64,000 bases of DNA, from contig VWZF01003015.1 in assembly GCA_013396755.1 (NCBI GenBank), positions 23,412 through 87,411 of the forward strand, read 5' to 3'. The DNA comes from Sclerurus mexicanus (taxonomy: Eukaryota > Chordata > Aves > Passeriformes > Furnariidae). Each line of letters starts with the position of its first letter. The first letter of the stretch is position 1. The translations under genes were made by a program, and so were the position numbers. Below the pieces are notes generated by a model. It ran no database searches and had not been told where the DNA came from. It was given only the letters and a program-made list of their open reading frames with translations. Below are positions 14,201 through 26,013 of this stretch, piece by piece.

Positions 14201-16356
14201 CCCAGCCTGCCATCGTCATGTGGCAAACCCGGGTGCTCTGCAAATTATTTCTTAGGGCAAGAAATTTTGCAGAGATCTCAAAAGGCTGCCAGATGGTAGT
14301 AATGGATAAGTACTGGTTGTAAAAAAGCATTAGAATTACATATAAAGGGACCAGCTCTAACTACAGAATTAGATCACAGCCTGTCATCAGCGAGCTCATC
14401 CTCTGTTTCACTATTAGTGGTTTCTTAAAGGTCATAGAGCTGGGGGAAAAAAAACGTCAGGTGTAAATAGCAGAAAGGAGTGGTTACATGTCTCTGTTCT
14501 GAGGGAAACTGCCTCACCACGAAATTATGCTCTATGAGCTAGTTCTCAATTTTAAAAGACTTTTAAATATTCATAAGCTCTTTCACAGAGATAATCTTCT
14601 CCTTCTCAATGCACTTTTCAAAGTGGACAAAACGCCGGTCTGCAAAGATACTCCAGAGCATCAATCACATAAAATAAATCACATAAAATCCCCACATGGA
14701 CTATTTGAAGAATAAATCAGCCTTGGACTACTATATTTTGATCCTTATCAGCTTCTGATATCTCACTGCACCGTTCCCCTGAGTAACACTCACATGCCCT
14801 GTTATCCCACTGTAGTTCACTAACACTGACCTGAGAATTTTAGATTGTTTCCACTGAGAGTCCCGAGCATCACCACTGAGCAATGACAGCAGTATCGATG
14901 CAGTCATACTTTAAACTAGGGAAAGTAAGTCTTGGAAACGTGAGGAAATGCTACATGGCACTCGGACAAATGTAAATTATTACTCAAATAATCTATGGTA
15001 ATCATTCCGAATCATAAGCTCTGGCCTGATCATGAAATGGTTTCATTAGGCATGATTTTCAAGAGTATGATAAGTGTAGAAATTGTTAATCAGTGTACAA
15101 AACATAAACACCACATTGTTCTCCACGTAGACCGTTTTGCTTTACAAGTACCGTATACAAATAAAGGTTAAAAGCTTGCAGAGTTTGTAAACCTGTGTGG
15201 CAGGCAGGTGTTTGCTCTCCCGATGACATTACTATTTGTAACCACGTTACCCCAAAGAAGAGTTCAGCACGGGCTCTGCCAATGCCAAAGTGTTTGCTGC
15301 TTTTTGAAAAACGGGAGCAAAGACCAGAACAAAGCTGATCTGGCAATCACACCGTAGGGAAAAGGGAAACACATCAACCCGTGTCAACTGTCATCCATCC
15401 TTATTCCTTATTCATCTGAAGGTTAAGCTCGTTCTTTAACTGTGACCCAAGCCAAATCTGACTTAGCCCTCCAGAAGTGAATGGCTAATTTGCTTTTCCA
15501 GAGCACCACACAAAACGCTTTACCTTCAATCATTCTGACCCCATTGCTTGGGAATTAGGGCATTCCTGTGAAGAGCGGGATCAGGGTGAGTTGCACTTTT
15601 ATAAAGACAAGCTCCACAACAGGAGATAATCGGTGTTGTAAGAGAAGCCCACAATTTTAGCTCAATGCAGCAGGCAGGGGTCTGTGGAGCCGTGTCTGAC
15701 GTTGCAGCAGATCCCTTTGGAAGATCATAGGATTACTCTACTCTGTGCACGTAAACAACACGGCATTAAACACTCTGCTCCTCCTGGGAGCAAGTGTTGG
15801 GGCCGCCCGTTGTGAAGGTGAACGCTGGCAGCAGACAACCACTTAGAGCAGAAGTCACTGGGGAGGAGGGAATGCTTTTAGTGCTAAATGACAACTCTTT
15901 TAGAGCTGGACCACCACACAGGGTCATCAACGCTCCCATTTCCTTCGCCACTGACACACCCAACACGGAGCAGGTTACTAAAACTGCAATTAATGTCACT
16001 TCTTTTTTTAATCAGGCTTAAAACCAACTAAATATTGGGGGATTTTTTTTGTTTCCTAGGAGAGTATTTTGGGGTATTTTAATCCTCCCTCCACACTAAG
16101 TATAGCCTGGTGACCTCAGCAGGAGAGGGTCTGTCCTGCAGCTGATCCAGCAGCTGCCAACAACAGCTGCATGGAGAGGGGAAGCACTTTGGGAATACTG
16201 GGATATTGGAATACTGGAAGCGCCCGATATCCAGCCACGTGCTGAGAAAATAACCCAGGAGTAATACTGGGAAATGATTATTTAAAACCTCTCCCAGGGC
16301 TTCCCAAGCAGCTCTCCAGGCTCTGCTTGGTAATACTGAATGTTTACAATAACATT
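11240..16356. other. KIF24 5' intron / upstream region
   Basis: This is AT-rich sequence upstream of the KIF24 start exon. A consensus donor-like GTGAGT on the minus strand near 11511 could end a 5' UTR exon, but nothing else supports it. Two TTAGGG-like units near 12770 are too few to be a telomeric repeat array. No coding exon is recognised. Confidence 0.5.
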
Positions 16357-16502
16357 AAAAAAGTTTAAATAGTTTATATATATTACATATAAAACACATT
16401 AAAATGTATCTTAAAGTGTTTAAATATTTTACGTATGTAAGTATTTTAATAGCATATCTAAGTGTTTTGTATACTACATATAGAACATAGGAAATGTAAA
16501 GT
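16357..16502. repeat. AT-rich degenerate tandem repeat running into the assembly gap
   Basis: Three related units start near 16362, 16415 and 16461, each opening AGTGTTTAAAT-like and ending in a TACATAT/GTATCTTA-like stretch. The period is about 46-53 bases. The last unit runs into the Ns, so the array probably continues and may have caused the gap. Confidence 0.6.
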
Positions 16503-17492
16503 NNNNNNNNNNNNNNNNNNNNNNNNNNNNNNNNNNNNNNNNNNNNNNNNNNNNNNNNNNNNNNNNNNNNNNNNNNNNNNNNNNNNNNNNNNNNNNNNNN
16601 NNNNNNNNNNNNNNNNNNNNNNNNNNNNNNNNNNNNNNNNNNNNNNNNNNNNNNNNNNNNNNNNNNNNNNNNNNNNNNNNNNNNNNNNNNNNNNNNNNNN
16701 NNNNNNNNNNNNNNNNNNNNNNNNNNNNNNNNNNNNNNNNNNNNNNNNNNNNNNNNNNNNNNNNNNNNNNNNNNNNNNNNNNNNNNNNNNNNNNNNNNNN
16801 NNNNNNNNNNNNNNNNNNNNNNNNNNNNNNNNNNNNNNNNNNNNNNNNNNNNNNNNNNNNNNNNNNNNNNNNNNNNNNNNNNNNNNNNNNNNNNNNNNNN
16901 NNNNNNNNNNNNNNNNNNNNNNNNNNNNNNNNNNNNNNNNNNNNNNNNNNNNNNNNNNNNNNNNNNNNNNNNNNNNNNNNNNNNNNNNNNNNNNNNNNNN
17001 NNNNNNNNNNNNNNNNNNNNNNNNNNNNNNNNNNNNNNNNNNNNNNNNNNNNNNNNNNNNNNNNNNNNNNNNNNNNNNNNNNNNNNNNNNNNNNNNNNNN
17101 NNNNNNNNNNNNNNNNNNNNNNNNNNNNNNNNNNNNNNNNNNNNNNNNNNNNNNNNNNNNNNNNNNNNNNNNNNNNNNNNNNNNNNNNNNNNNNNNNNNN
17201 NNNNNNNNNNNNNNNNNNNNNNNNNNNNNNNNNNNNNNNNNNNNNNNNNNNNNNNNNNNNNNNNNNNNNNNNNNNNNNNNNNNNNNNNNNNNNNNNNNNN
17301 NNNNNNNNNNNNNNNNNNNNNNNNNNNNNNNNNNNNNNNNNNNNNNNNNNNNNNNNNNNNNNNNNNNNNNNNNNNNNNNNNNNNNNNNNNNNNNNNNNNN
17401 NNNNNNNNNNNNNNNNNNNNNNNNNNNNNNNNNNNNNNNNNNNNNNNNNNNNNNNNNNNNNNNNNNNNNNNNNNNNNNNNNNNNNNNNNNNN
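16503..17492. other. Assembly gap (990 N)
   Basis: Unsequenced. Open frames reported across it are meaningless. It lies between the 5' ends of KIF24 (minus) and NUDT2 (plus), so it probably hides their promoters and first exons. Confidence 0.99.
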
Positions 17493-17640
17493 GGCTGGTC
17501 GGAAACGAATGGAGGCTGTCGGAAGGGCGGCCGAGGGCGTGGGTGCTGCTGAAGGCGCTCCGTGCTCTGGTTTTCCGCGGCGGGATCCGGAGGTGTCGCC
17601 AGGCCGCCCTTGGCGCCCCGGAGAGAAACTGATGAGTGAA
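17493..17640 (+). promoter_or_regulatory. CpG-rich edge of a probable KIF24/NUDT2 bidirectional promoter
   Basis: About 150 bases right after the gap are rich in G+C and CpG (for example ggcggccgagggcg and ttccgcggcggg), in sharp contrast to the AT-rich left side of the gap. It lies about 0.75 kb upstream of the NUDT2 coding exon, between two divergent genes. That this is a CpG-island promoter or 5' UTR is inference; no start site can be read. Confidence 0.5.
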
Positions 17641-18387
17641 GTCATTCCTGAAGTGTGCGTCTGTGTCAAAGTGCACGTCTTCTCCTGGAAGCAGGAATCG
17701 GCCGGGTCTTTAGCATGGGTTGCTCATCTCCATTGCTTTCCGTCTCTTTCTGTGCAGGCCCAGACATCCCGGCCGCTGTGGCCCATTGGTGACAGTATTT
17801 ATCACTTGAGACGTGTGTTCCTTTGCTGTTTACATCAAGTCAGTGCTTAACACACGTGCCACGAAGCTTTCAGTTCTGTGTAACAGCCTTGTCTCTAGCC
17901 CAGACAGCAGAGAGCCGGTCCTTTGTCACTCATTTTCTCGCTGGCATCCTGAGGACTGCTCTGCTGCGGGGGCAATTATTTCTGTGTGTCAGTTCCAGTA
18001 AGGCTGAGGTATTATCTCGGCCCGGGGCCCTCGGATTTTTGCGGTGGAAAGGGCTTTCCTTTTGCTTTATGGCTTTCTTTCCTCCCTGCGATGTGGTGTG
18101 TAATATACCATAATATATCAGCAGCAAAGAAATGTCGTGCAGGTCATATTTTATATTTCAATAACCTTTGTTTTAAGCTTTTATGAAGGTTCTTATTTCC
18201 TTGTTTTGAAAGGAAAGGACTCAGTTCTTTACAATCCAGAGATAGTTAAGATGCAGTTTAACTGTAACTAGAAAGGGATGGACAGCTTTTAGCTCTGCTG
18301 AGTTACTTTTGCTGGCTAAACACAACCGGTCTGTTTGAACTCCGTGTTCTGTGCTGTTCCTCCTTGACCCCCTGTGCTGTCCCACAG
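17641..18387. other. NUDT2: NUDT2 5' intron / leader region
   Basis: This is sequence between the CpG-rich block and the acceptor of the first NUDT2 coding exon. Nothing else is recognised; the open frames here are short and lack domain similarity. Confidence 0.45.
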
Positions 18388-18545
18388 CTCCCGGTGCAGC
18401 TGGCAGAGGGGAATGGCTGTGAGAGCCTGTGGCTTGATCATCTACAGGAGGCTGCAGCCAGCACCGCCCTCTAAGGCTGCCGACAGCATCGAGTACCTGC
18501 TGCTGCAGACATCCTACGGCACCCACCACTGGACCCCGCCCAAAG
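18388..18545 (+). CDS. NUDT2: NUDT2 first coding exon
   Basis: An acceptor precedes 18388; 25 bases of leader, the ATG at 18413 and 44 codons plus one base follow, up to the GTGATG donor. The acceptor implies a separate non-coding first exon to the left. Confidence 0.92.
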
Positions 18546-21500
18546 GTGATGTTTGCTCTGCTAGCACACTTGGTGTGACACTGCAGGCTGGACTTTGGCT
18601 GCTGAGCTCAGCTTAGCAGGGCAGGTTACCAGTTCAGAGCAGCTGCTGATTGTGCTGTTTGTCTGATGGTGCTGCTCCTGCAGCTGAGGGGGGAGTTTTG
18701 AGGGTGAGGTCCTTTGCAGGTTGTGGCTGTATAAAGTGTTGGGCACGACTGATTTGGGTTGCGGATCACACACAGTTGTGCTCCTCAGGTGTCTGATGCT
18801 TCTGGAACACGACTGAGGTAGCAAGTGAATTTTTTACCTTCTTGCTCGGGTCTAATCCTCTGTCAGGTACCACTGGCCATGTTGTTTGTCCCACGTATAA
18901 ACAGAAAGGTCACAGTCTGCAGGAAGGCAAACTAAAATCTGCAATGGTACACTTTAGAACACCTTTCTTAGAAGATGCAGGAATTTAACTCCGGGCCATG
19001 ACTGATAAAAATCACATGCCTAATGCAGTAGAGAAGCACAGATAAGGTTAATTCTGCTGTCAGGCATCTTCACCTAAGCCATCAGTGCCCATCGGTGAGG
19101 CCCCAAAGCAGAAGACCAGCCCTGTGCTCCAGGACACAGCAGCACCTCCTCTGTAAAGACATGTGGCAGATCCAGTGTTTGGTAGGATATTCTCATAGCC
19201 CTGGTACCAGGAAAAGTGCAGCACAGAAGTACTTCAGGTTCCCTGCAGATCTTACATGCTGGCTTTTGCCCTCTGAGATTTCTTCCTGATGCTTTTTACT
19301 TCTCATTTTGTAAAATGCAGTGCTCTTAAAGCCTAGTGCAGCAGTTTGTAAACAGGACTTTGCAAGCTGGGGAAAAAACATCTTGTAACACGATCAACTA
19401 CACTCTCCTATTAAGGGAAAGAACAAAACTTTCCAAACCTCCCCCTTTGTCCATTTCACCAAAAGCCTAAGGGAGTTGAGTTTGCAGCCTACTGGAAAGC
19501 TAAAAAACATCTGCTGGGACATGATTGATTGTTGTGAGAAGAGACCCACGTGGAAAAGGCTCCCTGGGAACACAGTATTTCTGGACAAGCAATTGAAACT
19601 ACTTGTAGGCATCTTGGTAGGGAGTTGTCTTGTGGGCTTGCATCTCACACACTCAGAATCACAGAACCATTGAACTGATTGGGTTGGGAAGGACCTTTAA
19701 AAGTCACCTGGTCCAACCACCCTGCAGTGAGCAGGGATGTCTTCAGCTAGAGCAGGTTGCTCAGAGCCCATCCAGCCTGGCCTTGAATGTTTTCAGGGAT
19801 GGGGTTTCCACCACCTCTCTGGGCAGCCTGTGCCAGTGTTTCACCACTCTCGTAAAAGAGCCTGAATCTGCCCTGGTTTAGATGAAAAGCAGGAGCACTT
19901 GTCTTGTTGCTCCAGTTGCTGTTCAAAAGTCTGTCCTCATCTTTCTTACAAACCAGCACCCTTTAAACACTGGAAGGGGCTCTAAGGTCTACCCAGAGTC
20001 TTCTCTTCTCCTGGCTGAACAACCCTGGCTCTCTCAGCCTGTCTCCAAAGCAGAGGTGCTCCAGCCCTGATAAGCTTGGCTTCCTCTGGACGTCAATGCT
20101 CTTCCCATGCTGCGGATCCCAGAGCTGGATGCAGCACCCTAGGTGGGGTCTCACCAGAGCAGAGGGGCAGAATCCCCTCCCTCAACATACTGCTTAAAGT
20201 TTTGGAGATCCAAAAGCTACACAAGAAAGCCACAATCCAGTGTCAGCCTGTAATAGTAGCTTGGTATGGATTTGGGGGCAATAAATGAAGAAGAGCTATG
20301 AAGTCATACAGTATCTATGATGGTATCTATGAGTGGTCTTCAAAGACAGCCCCAGGATGTATGTGATGCAGTAACATAACTTGTATGTGATGTTGACATA
20401 GACTCAGCGTGGCAGGAGCCAGAAGGAGAAGTTGTAATTATCTTTCTGAGCACACACAAAAGGCAGTTTACAGCTACAGCTGTACCTTGTTGTTTTAAAA
20501 GTTCCATAAGCAGCTGCAGACCTATGGAATTAAAATGGACTTGCTTGGATCTCCCCCCCGTGAACCTTATCAGCCTCATCTCTGAACTCATCTAGAACTG
20601 TGACTTTGCTCTATCCAAAGCTGATGGGAAGGGAAAGGGATGTGGGGTTCATTCTGCTCCTCAAGATATCGAAACTGCATCAGTGGAAACAGCTGGGAGG
20701 ATTTGACAGCTGTGATGTGAGGTGCTGCCAGTGGTCCTTTTTCTGCCTATCACATGAACTGTACAACTTGGAGCTTAGACTTGAGGTTATCAACAGATAT
20801 CAACATCAGATAATGTTTTCTGCATAGTTACTGCTTGAGAGAGAAGCGTATTTTACATTTGAGATGATGTCATGTTGTATGTTTAAACTTCTGATACACA
20901 GACAAAGAGTGAGTGAGATGTGTTGCTAAAGCAAAACAAACTTCCCACATACCCCAAGTGTACTAAAGGATGGCTGTGGGCACTTGGGACCTGAGGAAAG
21001 ATTCATTTCTGTAATCAAATGATGGCTATTTGTTGCCAGCTGCACAAAAAAATAGAGTGACACCACGGGCAAAATAAGACTTAAATTTTTTTTCTCCTCT
21101 TGAAACCTCCCAGCTCCTGCTATGTTGCTTTTTTAAGGTCTTGCTTGGCTTGTTCTATTTATGTTCTGGTCCGGAGCCTTCATGAGAAAACCAAATCTGA
21201 CATTTCTCAACAGAAGTACAAATGGCTGGGGATGTGTTATATTTATCCATTGTTTTTAGTGGCACCTCTCGTTCTGAGCAACGTAAAATAAATGGTGTGT
21301 CGTAGGAGAACCACGCAGCTGGTGAAGGGACTGGGTCTGAGGATTGCTGCATTCCATGTGGGGGAATATGGAAGAGAAATAACAAACCCCTGACAGCCTA
21401 AATGAAAACCACCTTTTAAATGGCATTTGTTGGTGCCTGCTCCCGTTGTTTCTGGGCTGTTGGCACAAGTAAGAGTTTTGCAGAGTTGAGCCTTAAGCTT

Positions 21501-22233
21501 ATGTGGGAGGACCGGGTTGAGTGAGCATTGGGACTCTTGCAGATGAGTGGTCTCTCCTCTAACTGGATGAAGGAAAAACATTTATGAGGGACTCAGTCCT
21601 CATTATAATGTAAGGTGGAACACTTCAGGTGTAAAGTGCTCCAGAAGAGGAGAGGAGGACTGGGAGGAAAAGGTGTCTAGTGCTCAGAGGCCACTGGGAG
21701 CTCAGAAGATGTGGGATAAACAATCATCCTAAAAGCCACAAGGCAAAGACAAATCAAGGCATAAGACCTGGAAAAGCAATCTCTGTGCTCCAATTTTAAT
21801 TCCATCCCATATCAGCCACAGTGTGCTCCCATCTCTGTCTCCCGGGGTTTCCCCGTTGCCAGCTGAGTGAAATCTGAGTTTCCTTCTCAAGGACTGACTT
21901 TTGTTCACCCTCTTGACAGGCCACGTGGACCCAGGGGAGGATGACCTGCAGACAGCCTTCCGGGAGACGCAGGAGGAGGCTGGTCTGCAGCCCAGCCAGC
22001 TCACCCTCGTGGAGGGCTACAAGAAGGAGTTGCACTACCCTGTGCATGGCAAGCCCAAGACTGTCGTGTACTGGCTGGCAGAAGTGAAGGACTGTGACAC
22101 AGAAATCAAGCTGTCGGAGGAGCACCAAGCTTTCCAGTGGCTGAAGCTGGAGGATGCTTGCAAATTTGCAGAATACGAGGACATGCAGGCAATGCTGAAA
22201 GAAGTGCATCAGTTTCTCTGCTCCAAAGAATGA
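18413..22233 (+). CDS. NUDT2: NUDT2, bis(5'-nucleosyl)-tetraphosphatase (Ap4A hydrolase)
   Basis: Two coding exons, 18413-18545 and 21920-22233, join in phase 1 (AAAG|GTGATG … cttgacag|GCC) to give 148 residues plus stop; the human protein has 147. The N-terminus MAVRACGLIIYRR and the strand ending HWTPPKG lead into a complete Nudix box at residues 45-67, matching G-x5-E-x7-RE-x2-EE-x-G-hydrophobic (G45, E51, R59, E60, E63, E64, G66). Family knowledge: the enzyme hydrolyses diadenosine tetraphosphate asymmetrically to ATP and AMP, with the Nudix glutamates binding the divalent metal. The ATG is the first in the exon after a cccacag acceptor at 18387. It lies head to head with KIF24. The polyadenylation site could not be fixed; an AATAAA near 24574 is one candidate. 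Confidence 0.96.
19655..20185 (-). mobile_element. CR1-type LINE 3' fragment (antisense) in the NUDT2 intron
   Basis: About 530 bases read as the reverse complement of a CR1 3' end. It begins 'tcagaatcacagaaccattg', runs through 'ctgggcagcctgtgccagtg' and ends near 'ggtggggtctcaccagagca'. It is the longest CR1 piece in the window and is 5' truncated. Confidence 0.88.
20186..21919. other. Rest of NUDT2 intron
   Basis: No exon, RNA gene or further repeat is recognised. Confidence 0.5.
21920..22233 (+). CDS. NUDT2: NUDT2 last exon with the Nudix box
   Basis: It opens GHVDPGEDDLQTAFRETQEE, holding most of the Nudix signature, and ends with TGA at 22231-22233. The acceptor is ctcttgacag. An internal ATG gives a shorter frame that is not the real start. 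Confidence 0.96.
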
Positions 22234-25200
22234 GTGCTTCTGTGAGGCATAGAAAAAAATGGCCTGGGTTTCTTCTGGGTTTTTTGTTTGTGGTTGGTTG
22301 GGGTTTTTTTTAAATTAGAGGAAGAGCTAAATGGCTGCAGAAGTGTAGATTTCTTTTTTAAATCTCTAGAAATTCAGTGAAGATACATGGAGCTTTTAAA
22401 GAGCTTGTGCTTTTTGCCTCCCCTAGCTAACACAAAAAAGTGTGATCTGATTGAAACATGAGCCGGAGTTGTCTGAATTGAAACCCAGAGCTAACAAAGA
22501 CTTTCTCTGTCCCTGTCTCATTTTCTTCCCTTTTTTCTTTCCTTTTTTTCCCCCCTCCCTTGAAGCGCTGAACAACCACAGGTCTTTTTGAAAAATCAAA
22601 CACTTGATAAATCTTGACTTGCTGATGTAGAGCTACAGAGTTGAGAAAATGAGCATATGGAGATTTTTAATAACAAAAGTCTTACTGCAGAAGCCGCACC
22701 TTGCATTTCAAATGAGGAAGCAGTAGTTCTGTTCCCAACTCCTCCACTGACATGCTGTGATCACTTGTCAAATCATTTCAGGCCTTGTTTGTTCGTATCA
22801 TGAATTTATGTACATCCCTAATGTACTGTTATGAGAGCATTTTCGATCCAAAGAGTCTTAGTAAACAGTGGAGGTACAGTATTTAAGTGGTAAACCTCAA
22901 GTTGTTTGGCCTCTTTCTTTTCATTTTTTGATCTTTAAGAGGCGTCTGAGCCATCCATTTTTCAGGGGGTTGCTAAAGGGAAATCTGTGTGGTTAATACA
23001 TGTTCTGCACAAGATATTTAAGCTTATGTGCAATCTTGTGTCTGTTTAATATTATCCATGAGTGGCTGCAGCCACTCATCTTTTGGTGCAGTATCCATTA
23101 ATAATGTTAGTACCAGTGTGACAGGAGTGTCTTGCTCATCACTCTGTTACCATCCTGTGGAGTGATTTATAAAATCCTTATAGTACGTATCTTTTTTTTT
23201 CTGTTTTGTATATATATACACACACAGAAAAGGATGCACTCTGAGGAGGTTTTTATGCAGATATATATATCTATACACACACACATAAACAACTTCAATG
23301 CTTCTCCACTTTACAGTCAAGTTTTATTTTGATTATGAACACTGTTCAGAAGCATTTCATTCAGGTGGTGGCAGAGAGTGGAAGGACACAGGTTGTGCAA
23401 TTGCTCTGAGTGTTTCTCTCCTAACTTCAGAACCAGAGGGTGGAAGGTGTCTCCCACTGTCACCACGTCCAGCCCCGAGGCAGAATCAGCTATTTTGGAG
23501 TCTTTCCTGATGTATGTTTGGCTAACATGGTATTTAAGACCTCCCCTGATGAAGACTCACACCTTCAGTTCCTCTGTCCATACGTGGCAACATTTGGTCT
23601 CTAGCATCTAATGTAGGTAAACCAGTGAGGAATAACTAAAAGATAACAACCAGTAAAAGACAGGGTGACAGAAAAGAGTTAAACGCCTGTGCTGCTTCAG
23701 TCTTGTTTTTTCATTATTCTTTGAGCTACCATTTAATCAGTGCTGTGTGAACAGAGGTGTGGCTGCCTTCATGTTTATGAGCAATATTAGCATATTAAGT
23801 AGGAGTTACAGAGAGTCATTAACAAGTCGTTGGTTCTGCCCATTCAGCAGTAATGAACACGTGAACTTGTTGCTTTGGAAAGCACTACATGAGCTGAACT
23901 CCAAGTCAGTATTTCCCTTTTAGTGGCATTGCTTACACGGTGTTCCTGCAGTGTGTCAGGGTTTTGGAGGGTGACCACTGGTGTGCACAGTAAGGTGATG
24001 CGCTCCTTGGACAAAATTTCAAAGGCAGGCATCTTAACTGTGGTAGAAACAGGTACAAGGGATGTAACTCTGATAGATGGTGAGGCACTTTCTGTGCATT
24101 TTGATATAGTTACATACAGAATGCATCCCCACAGGTTTTGTGAGTAAAATGATGCTTGCACATTTGGAACCTTGGCCCCAAAGTCTTTGAATTTGTTTTA
24201 AAGTGGAAACATTGGAAAGTCAGAATTTAACTCTGATTCTTGCTTGTGTTCATTGCTTACTGGTGAAAAAAGAATTCTGCCTGTGTCTAGTAGTAAGATA
24301 TTTTCCCAACGATTGTCTGAGAAACCCTCCAGTAAATAACTATGGAATAATATGCCTGGGGAAGACATTTATTTCTGACCTCTATGGTTTTATGCCCGGA
24401 ACCAATAGAGCATGTATTTTCTTTCTTGAGACCAGTTAAGTTTTTGCTTATAATAGTATCTTTTGGCAGTACATTTTTTACCAGGCTGTGGATCTATGTT
24501 TAAAAAGAAAAATTAAAAAACCCTCCCAAAACAGACTTTAAATTCCCCAGATGGACCTCATTTCTGCCATACATTAAATAAAATCAAACTAGAGAAGTCC
24601 AGGCTACACTAAAATAGGGGAACAACCTAATTTAGATAAAGTGAAAAGCATTGTTCTAGTAAGAGACATGAGGATATGATTTCCCTTGCTCTACTGAACA
24701 AATACACTGACACAGCTCATATTTGTAATTTCCTGGTGTTGGTATCTCTTTCTCCAAATAACTCCTCACGTACAGCCATGATGACATCATTTCAGAAATC
24801 AGAAGAAAAGCATAAATTTGTGAGTATTAGGAAAGCACTAAGGCATTGCAAGTTTCACTGAGAAAGGAACAGAATTGATTGTGACAGTCACAGGTAATTA
24901 AGCACAAACAAGACGTGTGAAGGCTGAAAACGGTGTCTTACTCCTGTCTAGGAAAAGAAACTATATTCCTGCTCTGATGGGAGCAGTAAATCTGTTCACT
25001 GACTATTCCATGTGATTATAGGAAATCAGAGACTGAAGCTGGTATAAAGTGGCTCTATATGCAATATCCCCAACAAGCATAACCAGCATTACTTGCCAGT
25101 CTGTATAATAAAAGAGTGTGTGTTTTAATAAGGTTTAATACATGGAAATATTTGGAGAGGCACATGCTCTCTCTGCAGGCCTCTTGTAGACATGCAGAGA

Positions 25201-25805
25201 GGACAGTGAAGTGCTACCTTTTAACTTAGAAAAATGACTTGCTGTTACTTAATTGACGACTTAGTGGGAGTGAGTATTTTGGCAGATATCTGGAGGAGAC
25301 TAATTTTTTGAGTCCTGAAGGTAGTGCTTATTATATTCTCATACTAATATAACTGACAGCCTCCTGTGCCTGCTGGCAGCTAGTTCTATCCTTAAAAGAA
25401 TTTAAGTATCATCAGGACTTGTGTTTTTTACCTTAGACCTTGTCTTCAAAGGTTTACTTTCTCATATGCTCAGTAATCTTGAATTTTGGTTCGATGGGCA
25501 GTTGCAGCTGGCGAAAGTCTCAGCTTCATTTAGGTAAACCTGGGGTTTGTTACGGGTTAGGGCAGCTCTGGAATTGCTAAGCAGCATGTGCCTGTACAAA
25601 CCAAACAATCTACTCTGCTTGCTTCAACCTTGTGCTGTGCAAGGAGATTGTACTGAAGCGTTTAAAAAAACAAACAAACACAAAAACAACCCCAAATGGT
25701 GGTTACTGTCAAAACAGCACGGGTAGGGAGGAGGGCGGCTGTGGTGGCATTCTTCCCAGTGGGAAGAGTGACATGGGATGGAACAACAGCTCTGCTGCTT
25801 CGAGG
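22234..25805. other. NUDT2 3' UTR and convergent intergenic region
   Basis: It holds the NUDT2 3' UTR and, on the other strand, the 3' UTR of the cysteine-rich receptor gene. AATAAA-like hexamers occur near 24574 and 25107 (plus), and a TTTATT (minus-strand AATAAA) near 24369. None can be assigned safely. The genes converge here. Confidence 0.5.
23207..23286. repeat. Compound TA/CA microsatellite
   Basis: Two short runs of alternating TA and CA (tatatatacacacacag and atatatatatctatacacacacacat) are split by about 35 unique bases. Confidence 0.85.
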
Positions 25806-26013
25806 CTAGTCCATTTGATAGCTGACATTATCGAAAAGAGGAGTGACAGTCCCATCTTTCCACTCGATGAGGATCTCTCCGCGCCTCAGGGAAGGGGAGC
25901 GGGAGGGTGGAAGGTATGGCTGGGGACCCCTTCGCAAGGGAGTCGGCTCCTGCAGGTCAGCTTTGCTGCTGTTGGCTGGGGAGCTCTTCAGAGCAGAGAG
26001 GATTTTCTTCTTC
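25806..26013 (-). CDS. CysR receptor-like gene, cytoplasmic tail exon
   Basis: The acceptor is ctcctcctag. The exon opens with a Lys cluster (stop-transfer), then a Pro/Ser/Arg-rich segment, then LIEWKDGTVTPLFDNVSYQM and the stop TAG at 25808-25806. FDNVSY resembles the FxNxxY endocytic signals of MRC1 and, apart from the missing proline, FDNPVY of the LDL receptor. Confidence 0.85.

Noticed and set aside
16458..17850. Open frames of about 400-460 codons across the N gap
   Set aside because: They consist mostly of unknown bases.
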